Origin: Sorangium cellulosum So0157-2
GTDB lineage: Bacteria; Myxococcota_A; Polyangia; Polyangiales; Polyangiaceae
Direction of reading: 5' to 3'
DNA length: 64,000 nucleotides
Assembly (NCBI RefSeq): GCF_000418325.1
Contig: NC_021658.1
Coordinates: 9,190,001 to 9,254,000 of the forward strand
Below are positions 25,068-33,719 of this stretch, piece by piece (position 1 is the first letter of the stretch; each line of letters begins with the position of its first letter). Under the pieces are notes generated by a model. It had not been told where the DNA came from. It was given only the letters and a program-made list of their open reading frames with translations, and did no database searches. Position numbers and translations under genes: made by a program.

Positions 25068-25367
25068 CTGTCCGCTTCCAGCGCCTCCCTCGCCGCGATC
25101 GGAACAGTTAACGCACCAAACCTGACGACAGCGGGCGTGCTGCGTCACGAGCTGGGGCACGTCCTCGGCTCCCGTCACGAGTGGTTTCTCTCACCGTCCA
25201 GCGTGAAAGGTGATACCGGTCCGACCTGGCGCGCATTGACGGACTACGACATCAGCTCCGTCATGCATTACCCCCACATCAGCGGCGGCGATATGGACTC
25301 CGACATGTCTGTGACGAAGAAAGGCGCGGCCGGCGGCATGTCCATCTATGGCATGTCTAGGCGCTGA
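25068..25367 (+). pseudogene. Metzincin metalloprotease fragment
   Basis: An open stretch without a proper start reads as the catalytic core of a matrixin/astacin-like secreted protease. It holds the zinc motif HELGHVLGSRHE and the Met-turn SVMHYP, then a short C-terminus ending SIYGM. The signal peptide, propeptide and N-terminal half of the catalytic domain are missing: an in-frame stop sits just upstream at 25065. I read it as the decayed 3' end of a protease gene. The GTG at 25137 could start a peptide of about 76 residues, but that would lack the fold. Confidence 0.6.
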
Positions 25368-26010
25368 TGACGGCGATCTTCTGATCCACGTACGAAGCGA
25401 CGGACCTCCTGGGGGGACAAGGGGCGAAGGGAGCCGCGCCGACCTGGCTCGTCGTTGCGGATCTCCGCATCTGTCCTACCCGGGCGCCCGGTCAACCCGT
25501 GCTCGCCCCTCCGGTGTTGGCACCAGACCGAGCAGCCCCGCCGGCGATGGCTGGCGCGCGGAACTGCGGCGGCGGCGAAGCGGACGCCAGGGTGCGGAGC
25601 AGGGCGGAGACCCGAGGAAACCAGGCTGAGGCCGCCCGCGCGAAGCCGTCGCGAAGCCGCCGAAGCCCGGCCACTCCCCGGCCGGACTTCGGGTGGGCGG
25701 AGCTGGTCGGGCCGCGGCCTGCGCGCAGCGTGAGGGCGAGCACCGCTGTCGCGAACTACCGACCCGCCCGCTGCGGCCTCGGCTCGTACACCGAACACCG
25801 TATTTCGCACTCAACAACCTCCTGAGCCGCTCTCCCCCTCTCCCGTTCCCCTCGAATTCACGCACATCAAAGTGGATGAGCCCGCTCGATCCGGCGCCCT
25901 CGCGTGCAATCCGGTCGAATCTCGTCGGTTTGGGCTCTCCGGCCGCTTGCGATGGAGGGGGTCGGTCTTTAACGTAACCCAAGGGAAGCGTTGATTCCCT
26001 GTGGAGGCTT
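25368..26010. other. Intergenic, no feature recognised
   Basis: About 640 bases with no convincing gene on either strand. Overlapping frames are Arg/Pro-rich shadows. The last 40 bases contain the ribosome site (GGAGG) of the gene at 26011 and a small AGGGAA/TTCCCT hairpin. Less GC-biased than its neighbours near 25790-25870. Confidence 0.4.
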
Positions 26011-26511
26011 ATGGCAAGCAAGGCAGCACGGAAGACGTGGATCCTGGTCTCCGACGCAAGCCGTGCCCAGCTCTATCGTGAAGAGCCTGCGGGCAAAGGC
26101 TTTACCCTGCTCGAGTCCTACAGTCATGAGGAGAGCCGGGCGCGCGTGCGGGATCTGATGGCCGACGCGCACGGGCGGAAGCCGAACGGCACCCCGGGCG
26201 GGAACGGCAACATCAGCGGCGGCGGGGGCGGCACGTACCTCGGCCGGCCCGGCGCGGCGCCCGACACCGATCCCAAGGAGGTCGAGAAGCAGAAGTTCGC
26301 CCAGGAGCTCGCGGAGGTGCTGGAGAAGGGTCTCAACGAGCACGCCTACGACTCGCTGGTGCTCATCGCGCCGCCGCATTTCCTCGGCCTGCTCCGCGGC
26401 ACGGTGAGCAAGCAGGTCAGCAACCACATCGAGACGAGCGTCGACAAGGACCTGAGCTGGCTGGACGAGCCCCGGCTCACGGAGCGCCTGCGCGAGCTGC
26501 GGGCCGTCTAG
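26011..26511 (+). CDS. Host-attachment-type protein (AtsE/PF10116-like)
   Basis: A 166-residue soluble protein beginning TWILVSDASRAQLYREE, the signature of the family named for proteins required for attachment to host cells, which has an eRF1-like fold. Later motifs are KEVEKQKFAQELAEVLEKG and DSLVLIAPPHFLGLLRGTV. A Gly/Asn-rich loop (about residues 63-80) interrupts the middle. The start has a GGAGG site. Despite the name, most members are free-living and of unknown function; an RNA- or nucleotide-related role is inferred from the fold. Confidence 0.8.
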   Translation: MASKAARKTWILVSDASRAQLYREEPAGKGFTLLESYSHEESRARVRDLMADAHGRKPNGTPGGNGNISGGGGGTYLGRPGAAPDTDPKEVEKQKFAQELAEVLEKGLNEHAYDSLVLIAPPHFLGLLRGTVSKQVSNHIETSVDKDLSWLDEPRLTERLRELRAV

Positions 26512-26547
26512 CGCCGCCGCCCGCGCTCACACAAGCAGATCAGGCCC

Positions 26548-26575
26548 TCAGGCCGCCGTCCCCGCGGCGGCCTGA
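26548..26575. terminator. Bidirectional terminator hairpin
   Basis: Perfect 11-bp inverted repeat, TCAGGCCGCCG at 26548-26558 with its complement at 26565-26575, and a 6-nt loop. It lies between the convergent genes ending at 26511 and 26634 and lacks a strong U tract. Confidence 0.6.
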
Positions 26576-26633
26576 AGGCGCTGCCGGGCCAGCGCGCCGC
26601 GCGGCGATCCAGCCGGGCGCAGCGCTCGTCGCG

Positions 26634-28115
26634 TCATCGCGCCTTCGGCTCGCTCGCGTCCTCGAACGTGTACGCCACCCCCAGCCCGACCACGTTCGCG
26701 CGGACGCTGTAGGCGCCGCCGTTGATCATGTTCGGGTTCTCCGGCGGATTGCCCTGCACCGGGCTCATCTGCGGCAGCCTCGCCTCCCTCGGATCCACCC
26801 GCACGTCCGCGGCGAACACATGCGCGTAGGTCGCGTCGAGGCGCCATCGACCGAGGTGCACGCCCGCGCCGAGCGCCGTCGTCACCTTCGGCGCGTCGAT
26901 CGTGAGGACCGACACGTACTCGGGCGGGACCGCGCTCTGCTCGAGGCTCACGCCGGCGCGCAGCGCCCACCGCTTGCCGGCGGCCTCGAACGCGTACTCG
27001 CCCCCGAGCCTCGCCGAGAACGACGCCTCGAACCGCCGCGGGAGCGTGACCGGAGGTACGCGGAACTCCTCGGGAAAGCCGGCGACGTTCCGGAGCACCA
27101 CCCCGTCGGGCTCGACCACGACCTCGTCGTGCATGCCCCACCCCTCGACGCCGAGCCCGAGCTCCACGCGCAGGTCCTCCACGGGCCGCGCCTCCACGCC
27201 GGCGCGCAGGATCCAGGGCAGATCGAACGAGACGTCGGCGTCCTCGCCCTCCTGGACGGCGCGCTCGAAGACGGGCGCCGCGGGGAGCCGCGCCCGGAAG
27301 GTGGCGGGCGCGCGCACCCAGGCGGGCAGCTGGAAGGCCAGGCCGATGCGCCACGCCGGGGTCGGGATGAAGAGCGCCCCGACCTGGCCCGTCGGCGCCA
27401 CGATCGGGGCGACCGTGAGCTCGGACTCGATGTCCCACTCCGGATCCTCGGGCGCGCAGAACATCCGCTCCGGGACGCACCCGGAGACGATCACGCGGCT
27501 GTTGAACGTGCCGACCACCGCGCCGATCCCCGCGCCGAGGCGCCACCTGGGCGACGGCGCGTACGCCGCGCCGACCCCGACGAACGCGAGCGCCGAGCCC
27601 TCGAGGGTGATCAGCGCATACCGCTGCGGCGCCGGCGCGCCCTTCACCTGCTCCGGGTAGCTGGAGAGGGCCGCGTACGGCGTCCACACGCCGCCCCAGA
27701 CGACCCACCGCGGATCGACCCGGAACGACGCGCCGAGCGTGGGGATCGGCAGCACCGGGGCGCTGCCGGTGACGGGATCCATCGTCTGCACGAAGCTCGC
27801 GCCCGTGGGCTCGCCGGTGTTCGGGTCGACCTGCCGCACGATCGCCTGGCGCGTGTGCTCGCTGCGCCACTCGAAGAGCCCGGCGTCGACGAGGATCTGC
27901 GTGCCGGCCTCGAAGACGCCCGCGGGGTTGTAGGCGATCGCCCCGAGATCGTCGCCGCCGGCGATGTACGCCCCGCCGCGCGACAGCGGGCGGACGCCGC
28001 GATCGGTGAAGTACAGCCCGGCCGCGCCGGCGTCGCCCGGGAGCAGCGCGAGCGCCCCGGCGGCGGTCGCCGCGGCGAGCGCGGCGCGGATCGCGGTGTC
28101 GTGCGCGCGGCTCAC
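26634..28115 (-). CDS. FadL/OmpP1-like outer-membrane transporter
   Basis: A 493-residue beta-barrel protein with a signal peptide ending near GDAGA. The mature start GLYFTDRGVRPLSRGGAYIAGGDDLGAIAYNPAGV matches the FadL/TodX N-terminal plug. The rest alternates strands with aromatic girdles and ends in YTF before a short charged tail. Such proteins import hydrophobic molecules. The GTG at 28115 overlaps the stop of the large lipoprotein gene (GTGA), so the two are co-translated and probably work together at the outer membrane. A hydrophobic ligand is inferred. Confidence 0.8.
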   Translation of the reverse strand: MSRAHDTAIRAALAAATAAGALALLPGDAGAAGLYFTDRGVRPLSRGGAYIAGGDDLGAIAYNPAGVFEAGTQILVDAGLFEWRSEHTRQAIVRQVDPNTGEPTGASFVQTMDPVTGSAPVLPIPTLGASFRVDPRWVVWGGVWTPYAALSSYPEQVKGAPAPQRYALITLEGSALAFVGVGAAYAPSPRWRLGAGIGAVVGTFNSRVIVSGCVPERMFCAPEDPEWDIESELTVAPIVAPTGQVGALFIPTPAWRIGLAFQLPAWVRAPATFRARLPAAPVFERAVQEGEDADVSFDLPWILRAGVEARPVEDLRVELGLGVEGWGMHDEVVVEPDGVVLRNVAGFPEEFRVPPVTLPRRFEASFSARLGGEYAFEAAGKRWALRAGVSLEQSAVPPEYVSVLTIDAPKVTTALGAGVHLGRWRLDATYAHVFAADVRVDPREARLPQMSPVQGNPPENPNMINGGAYSVRANVVGLGVAYTFEDASEPKAR

Positions 28116-31100
28116 TCGACGGGCCGCTTCCGGAGGATGGCGTAGATCTGCTCGAGCCCGCGGGTCTCGTCGGTCAGGAAGTCCCGGAGCGAGACAAGCG
28201 CCTGCCGGTAGTCCTCCGCCGCCAGGGGCTCGCCGCTCGCGGCCTCCACGCGGTGCACGTCCGCGAACGCGTCGACGAACACCTCGAGCGGCGCGCGGCC
28301 GTCGTCCTTCATCGGCGTCACGAGCGCGGGGAGGACGTGATCCATCGCGTGGTACCGGTCGTACCGGTCGTCGTTGAGCGCCTTGAGCGCCGCGAGCCCC
28401 GCGTCGGCCGCGCCCGGGCCGCCGCGGTCGCCCCCCGGGGTCAGCGCGGTCGACGCGGCCTTCAGGACCGGGATCAGGGTGTCCTCGTCGCCGAGCAGCT
28501 GCAGGACGTCGGCCAGCGCCGGCAGCAGCGCGCGGAGCGGGGCGTCGTCGGCGCCGGCGTCGAGCAGGTAGGTGAGGAACCGCTCGAGCTCCCGCCGCGC
28601 CGGCTCGTGGGCGCGGATCGCCTCCGAGACGTCGACCGCCGCGGCGAACAGCGGGTGGCTCACGAGGTCGCTCACCTTCGCGCCGAGCTCCTCCTGGGCC
28701 CAGGCGCACCGCCCGGTCCTCTCGCGATCCGGGCAGCGCGCGTTCAGCTGCTCGCGGAGGACGCGCAGGGCGACGGCGCCCATCCTCGGGAGCGCTCGGT
28801 TCTTGAACCGGGTCTCCGGCCCCGACCCCTCGACCGCGAGGAGCGCGTCGACGAGCTCGCTCGTGGCCCGCTCCCACTGGCCCTTCCGCGCCGCGGCGTC
28901 GGGCGCGGCGCTCCGCGCGAAGCGCGCGTCGATGCCGTTCAGCGCGTCGGCGAGCAGGGTGAACCCGGTGAGCTGGTCCTGGGTCCGACCGTCGGCCCAC
29001 GTCGCCTGCTTCTTTCCGTGGCGGTCGACCATCCCCACGTTGGCCGCGTAGCGGGCGCTGAAGAAGATCCGCGCCAGCTTCTCGATCGCCTGCGCCTTCG
29101 TCCAGGTCTGCCGCGGCTCGGCCTCGGCCCCGGGGCCGCGCTGCACCGTCACCGGGGCCGACGGGTCGGCCAGCGTCCGGGCGAACGCCACCGACGACGC
29201 CAGGACATCCTCGGCCTGGAGCGCGTCGGCCATGAGCGGCTCGTACGTGTTCGCCCCCGCCTCCGAGCAGTACGCGGTGTTGGTCGCCGGCGAGCCGGCC
29301 TTGATGCACTCCGGCCCGTGCTCCTTGCCCGGCCAGTGCCGGTACGCCGTGCTGAAGAGATCGATCAAGATCTCCTCCCCGGCGGTGTCCGGGGCGACCT
29401 CGGCGAACGCGGCCACGATGGGGCTCAGGTACGCGCCGAGCCCGAGCCGCTCGATGAGGAAGGTCGTCCCCGGGTGGCGGATCCGGATCAGGTTCTCCGG
29501 GGAGCTGCACTCGTTCACGCCCAGCTCGTTCTTCGGGCAGTGGATCGTGCCGGCCGGCTCGAGCGTCCCCGAGATGAAATCGTTCGTCGTCTCGTTGGTC
29601 AGCTCGCGCAGCGGGTCGAGATCGACGAGGTTCGGGAACTCGTCCGAGTCGGCCCCGAAGTAGATGAGCCGGCTCAGCGCGGCCGGCGTGGGGTGGCTCG
29701 TCAATCCGTCGATGCCGCTGGAGAACTCGAGCACCGAATCCGGAACGAGGGCCGAGAGGACCGAGGGCTTGATCTTGAGCTCCGCCTTCTTGTCGTGCCC
29801 CTCGGGGAGGAGGGAGTCGAGGTAGAAGGCCGCCAGGTTGTCGATCTGGAACAGCTCGCACGGCGCATCGCACCCGGGGCAGGACACCGAGACGCCGAAC
29901 ACGCTCAGCTCCGTGTCCCGCTTGTTGCACTGCCTCACGCCGGCGGTGTCGTGCATCAGGTGCATCAGCCGCTCCATGGCCGAGCGGTTGTCGCCGATCT
30001 TCGGCTTCGTCGGATCCACCGGCGTCTTCGGATCGGACGTCGACGGCGCCCCCACGGTGAGGTTGATCGCCGGGCCGTTCAGGTCCTCCGGGTCGTATGC
30101 GTACTGATCGCGGTACCTGAGCATCGCCGCGATCGCGTCGCCCGCGTGCTTCGCCCTGCCGTGCGGGGCGAGGAGCGCGTCGCTCGCGAGCGCCTCGACG
30201 AGGCGCGGCACGAGCCCCGGCTGCTCGACGGCCCGGTCGAGCACCGCCGCCACCTCGTCCCAGAGCGGCGCCTCGCCGTCGATCTGCGCCGCCGGCTCCT
30301 TGCCCTCGGCGGCCAGCCGGTCGTGCTCCCGGGCGAGATCGCGGATGCGAAGCGCCGCGCCCATCATGCGGGCGAGCTCCGCCTCGTGGTTCTCGAGCAG
30401 ATCGATCAGCGTGAGGAGGAGGACGTCCGAGTCCTTGTCGGCGAGCACCTGGCCGACCGCGTGCGCGAGGTCGGCGAGCGGCGAGTCCTCGCCGCGGAAG
30501 CGTCGGTACGACAGGCGGTCATCGTGCTTTTTGCAGCTCGGATCCGCCGGCAACACCGTATCGGTCCGGAAGTCGTAGCAGGCCTCCTCGCGGTCGCCGA
30601 AGAGCACGGTCGCGCCGGCGAGGGCGTACATGAGCCCTTCGTGCTCGGTCTTCCACGGCTCGGGGTCGTCCTTGCGCGCGTACCGGGTCCCGTCGACGAG
30701 CGGCACGATCGCGCGCAGCGCCGCGCCGAGGAGCGTCCTGGAAGTGTCGACGTAGGCGTAGCGCTCCGGCGAGAGGCGCCCGAAGTCGTCCCGCGGCGGC
30801 GGGGTGACGCCGGGGATGGCGAACGGCGGGTCGATCGCGAGCGGCGCGCCGCGCCCGTCGACGAACCTGCCGGAGGCGTCGACGTCGGCGAGCCCGTCCC
30901 CGTCGGCGTCGGCGAACGGCGCGGGGACCCCGCCGCCCTGCGGGAGGACCCACCCGCGCCGGTCGCGGCGGGCGACGAAGCTCGACGGCGGCGCCGCGAA
31001 CGCGTCGTCCTCGGCGAGCAGCGCCGCCTGCGCGAGCTCCAGGAGCGTGCGCGGGCGGTTCGGCTGGGCGGTGGGCGCGTCGACCGAGAGCGGCGCCCGC

Positions 31101-32011
31101 TCCTCCGGCGAGAGCGCGGCCAGCTCGCGCTTGCCGGCCGCGAAGAGCGCCTGGAGCGCGGGCGCCCCGGGGCCGCCGGGGCCGATCGCGTCGAGCGCCG
31201 CCACGGTCATCGGGCGCAGGCCCGGGTACGCGAGCGCCGCGCGCGCCGCGCCGAGCCCCGCGTCCGCCGAGCGATACCCCGTTCGCCCCCAGATCCCGGA
31301 GAGGGCGCAGGCGACCGCGCTCCTCTCTGCCTCCCCCTCCCCCTCCGCTTCCCGCTCGCAGGCGATCGGCGCCCGCTCTCGCCGCGCCTTCTCCTCCCCC
31401 TCGACCCGGGCCGCGCTCTCCTCGCTGCCGTGGATGAGCGCGTCGAGGAGCCGCCCCATCCCCTGCGTCGACGCCGGCAGGACCGCCCTGGCCTCCGGGC
31501 CCGGATCGAACGGGTTCGCCTCGTAGAGCGGCGCGATCGTCTGCGACAGGCTCAGGAAGGCGTCGTGCAGCCGGATCTTGCCGCCCCCCTCGCCGGCCGC
31601 GACGTTGTCGATCTCGACGTCCGGGACCGCGGCGTTGACGGCGCGCACGAGGTCCTTGCGCCACCGGGCCATGGCCTCGACCTTGGCCACGCCGAGCCTG
31701 CGCGCCCGCTCCGCCCGCTCGCCGGAGACGGGCGGCAGCAGCGAGACGTCGACCTCGTCCAGGTAAACGCCCGCGCCGTCGTAGTGACAGACGCGCTGGT
31801 ACGAGGCGCCCGTGTGGTCCTCGTAGAGGCTCGACGCCCCCACGCGGTCGCAGAGCACGCCGAAGACGTCGTCGCCCAGCGTCGCCTTGGGGGGCGCCCT
31901 CCGCGCCGTGTCGAGCGGCTCGTGACAGGAGACGGCGACCGCGCCGGACGCGGCGAGCGCAGCCAGCCGAAGCACACCAGCGGCCGAGGAACGCAGCGTA
32001 CGCGTGCGCAT
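28112..32011 (-). CDS. Giant lipoprotein of unknown function
   Basis: A 1299-residue protein with a signal peptide and lipobox VAVSC (lipidated Cys29). The ATG follows a GGGGAGG site at good spacing. Most of it is predicted helical. Around residue 370 there is a calcium-loop-like DADGDGLADVDASG. Several Cys-containing loops (CPGCDAPC, ECSSPENL) sit mid-protein. No enzyme motif recognised. It leads a two-gene unit with the FadL-like barrel at 26634, which suggests an outer-membrane complex; it could be a myxobacterial counterpart of a barrel-associated surface lipoprotein. Confidence 0.7.
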   Translation of the reverse strand: MRTRTLRSSAAGVLRLAALAASGAVAVSCHEPLDTARRAPPKATLGDDVFGVLCDRVGASSLYEDHTGASYQRVCHYDGAGVYLDEVDVSLLPPVSGERAERARRLGVAKVEAMARWRKDLVRAVNAAVPDVEIDNVAAGEGGGKIRLHDAFLSLSQTIAPLYEANPFDPGPEARAVLPASTQGMGRLLDALIHGSEESAARVEGEEKARRERAPIACEREAEGEGEAERSAVACALSGIWGRTGYRSADAGLGAARAALAYPGLRPMTVAALDAIGPGGPGAPALQALFAAGKRELAALSPEERAPLSVDAPTAQPNRPRTLLELAQAALLAEDDAFAAPPSSFVARRDRRGWVLPQGGGVPAPFADADGDGLADVDASGRFVDGRGAPLAIDPPFAIPGVTPPPRDDFGRLSPERYAYVDTSRTLLGAALRAIVPLVDGTRYARKDDPEPWKTEHEGLMYALAGATVLFGDREEACYDFRTDTVLPADPSCKKHDDRLSYRRFRGEDSPLADLAHAVGQVLADKDSDVLLLTLIDLLENHEAELARMMGAALRIRDLAREHDRLAAEGKEPAAQIDGEAPLWDEVAAVLDRAVEQPGLVPRLVEALASDALLAPHGRAKHAGDAIAAMLRYRDQYAYDPEDLNGPAINLTVGAPSTSDPKTPVDPTKPKIGDNRSAMERLMHLMHDTAGVRQCNKRDTELSVFGVSVSCPGCDAPCELFQIDNLAAFYLDSLLPEGHDKKAELKIKPSVLSALVPDSVLEFSSGIDGLTSHPTPAALSRLIYFGADSDEFPNLVDLDPLRELTNETTNDFISGTLEPAGTIHCPKNELGVNECSSPENLIRIRHPGTTFLIERLGLGAYLSPIVAAFAEVAPDTAGEEILIDLFSTAYRHWPGKEHGPECIKAGSPATNTAYCSEAGANTYEPLMADALQAEDVLASSVAFARTLADPSAPVTVQRGPGAEAEPRQTWTKAQAIEKLARIFFSARYAANVGMVDRHGKKQATWADGRTQDQLTGFTLLADALNGIDARFARSAAPDAAARKGQWERATSELVDALLAVEGSGPETRFKNRALPRMGAVALRVLREQLNARCPDRERTGRCAWAQEELGAKVSDLVSHPLFAAAVDVSEAIRAHEPARRELERFLTYLLDAGADDAPLRALLPALADVLQLLGDEDTLIPVLKAASTALTPGGDRGGPGAADAGLAALKALNDDRYDRYHAMDHVLPALVTPMKDDGRAPLEVFVDAFADVHRVEAASGEPLAAEDYRQALVSLRDFLTDETRGLEQIYAILRKRPVE

Positions 32012-32175
32012 GAGGAAACCTCCCCGAGACGGCGCCAGGGTAGACGATTCCCCCGAAGGCGCGTAGGGCTTCCCGCCCGCGCGGGTGAGGGCGGTGAGGA
32101 CATAGTGCGCGTTTTCCAGGCTCGCCGTGCGCGATCGGGACGGCGGCTGGGCGGAGGATGATAGGCTCCGGGGCG

Positions 32176-33600
32176 ATGGCGACCGCCCAACCCACCCCGC
32201 TCACCGCTGTCGTTCTCGCTGCCGGACAAGGGACTCGGATGAAGAGCGCCCGACCGAAGGTGCTCCACGAGCTCTGCGGCCGGCCGATGATCCACTACGT
32301 CGTCGACGCGGCCCTCGCGGCCGGCGCCTCGGACGTCGTGGTCGTCGTCGGCCACGGCCGCGACGAGGTCTCCGCCTACCTGGACAGGGCGTTCGGCGCC
32401 CAGGGAAAGAACGTCCGCACCGCGCTCCAGCCGCAGCAGCGCGGCACCGGCGACGCGGTGCGCTGCGCCATGCCGCACCTCCAGGCGACCGCCGAGGCGG
32501 TGCTGATCCTGTGCGGCGACACGCCGCTGCTCGATCCGGAGCAGCTCGCGCAGCTCCGCGGGGCGCTCGACGGCGCGGGCGGCGCGCCGATGGCGATGCT
32601 CACCGCGCAGGTCGCCGATCCGACGGGCTACGGCCGGATCCTGCGCGACGGCGCGGGGCGCGTGATCGGCATCCGCGAGCACAAGGACGCGAGCCCGGAG
32701 GAGCGCGCGATCACCGAGGTCAACCCCGGCGTGTACCTCGCCCGCGGCGCCTTCCTCGAGCGCGCGCTCGCCGGGCTCACGACCGACAACGCGCAGGGCG
32801 AGCTCTACCTGACCGACATCGTCGCGCAGGCGGCGAAGGCCGGCGGCGCCGCGGTGGTCGTGGCGCGGGACGCCGGCTCGCTCGTGGGCATCAACGACCG
32901 CGCGCAGCTCGCCGCCGCCGAGGAGGTGCTCTACGGCCGCATCGCCGACCGGCTGCGCCGGAGCGGCGTCACGATCCGGACGAGCGCGCGCGTCGACGCC
33001 GGCGTGGTCGTCGAGCCGGACGCCGTGATCGAGCACGCGGCGGTGCTGCGGGGCCAGACGCGGATCGGCGCGGGCGCGCGCGTCGACGTGGGCTCGGTGC
33101 TCACGGACGTGGTCGTCGAGGCGGGCGCCTCGGTGAAGCCGTACACCGTCGCGTCGCAGTCGTCGATCGGCGCCGGCGCGCAGATCGGGCCGTTCTCGCA
33201 CCTCCGCCCGGACAGCCAGATCGAGGCCGACGCGCACATCGGCAACTTCGTCGAGACCAAGAAGACGGTGGTCCGCAAGGGCGCGAAGGCGAACCACCTC
33301 GCGTACCTCGGCGACGGCGACATCGGCGAGGGCGCGAACGTCGGCGCCGGGACGATCTTCTGCAACTACGACGGCTTCCGGAAGCACCGGACCGAGATCG
33401 GCCCCGGCGCGTTCATCGGCAGCGACTCGCAGATCGTCGCGCCGGTGAAGATCGGCGCGGGCGCGTACGTGGCGACGGGCACCACCGTGACCCGCGACGT
33501 GCCGGAGGACGCGCTGGCGATCGGCCGGGTGAAGCAGGAGAACAAGGAGGGCTACGCCGGGAAGCTCAAGGCGCGGCTGAAGGACGCGGCGAAGAAGTAG
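32176..33600 (+). CDS. glmU: Bifunctional GlmU (UDP-GlcNAc synthesis)
   Basis: A 474-residue bifunctional enzyme making UDP-N-acetylglucosamine for peptidoglycan and LPS. The N-terminal uridylyltransferase has LAAGQGTRMKSARPKVL, QRGTGDA and CGDTPLL. The C-terminal hexapeptide-repeat acetyltransferase has YTVASQSSIGAGAQIGPF, NFVETKK and CNYDGFRKHRTEIG. The ATG at 32176 gives the usual short lead before LTAVVLAAG; an ATG at 32158 would add six residues but abuts its GGAGG. Divergent from the giant lipoprotein gene. Confidence 0.95.
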   Translation: MATAQPTPLTAVVLAAGQGTRMKSARPKVLHELCGRPMIHYVVDAALAAGASDVVVVVGHGRDEVSAYLDRAFGAQGKNVRTALQPQQRGTGDAVRCAMPHLQATAEAVLILCGDTPLLDPEQLAQLRGALDGAGGAPMAMLTAQVADPTGYGRILRDGAGRVIGIREHKDASPEERAITEVNPGVYLARGAFLERALAGLTTDNAQGELYLTDIVAQAAKAGGAAVVVARDAGSLVGINDRAQLAAAEEVLYGRIADRLRRSGVTIRTSARVDAGVVVEPDAVIEHAAVLRGQTRIGAGARVDVGSVLTDVVVEAGASVKPYTVASQSSIGAGAQIGPFSHLRPDSQIEADAHIGNFVETKKTVVRKGAKANHLAYLGDGDIGEGANVGAGTIFCNYDGFRKHRTEIGPGAFIGSDSQIVAPVKIGAGAYVATGTTVTRDVPEDALAIGRVKQENKEGYAGKLKARLKDAAKK

Positions 33601-33719
33601 GTCCTGGTTCGGCGAGCTCGGAGGCGGGGCCGCGAGGGGGCGCCGCAAGGCTCGCCGCTCGACCCTGGCGGCCCGCGGATGCCGGTTGGCTCGGCTGCCG
33701 GCCCCGCTTGAGTAGCGAC

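Noticed and set aside
25346..25810. Minus-strand coding frame of 154 codons in the 25.4-26.0 kb gap
   Set aside because: Arg/Ser/Gly-rich, no start signal, no motif, and competing frames of equal quality overlap it.
28253..32161. 1302-codon open frame opposite the giant lipoprotein
   Set aside because: Extremely rich in Arg, Glu and Gly, no domain, no ribosome site. The minus-strand gene has a signal peptide, lipobox and strong ribosome site.
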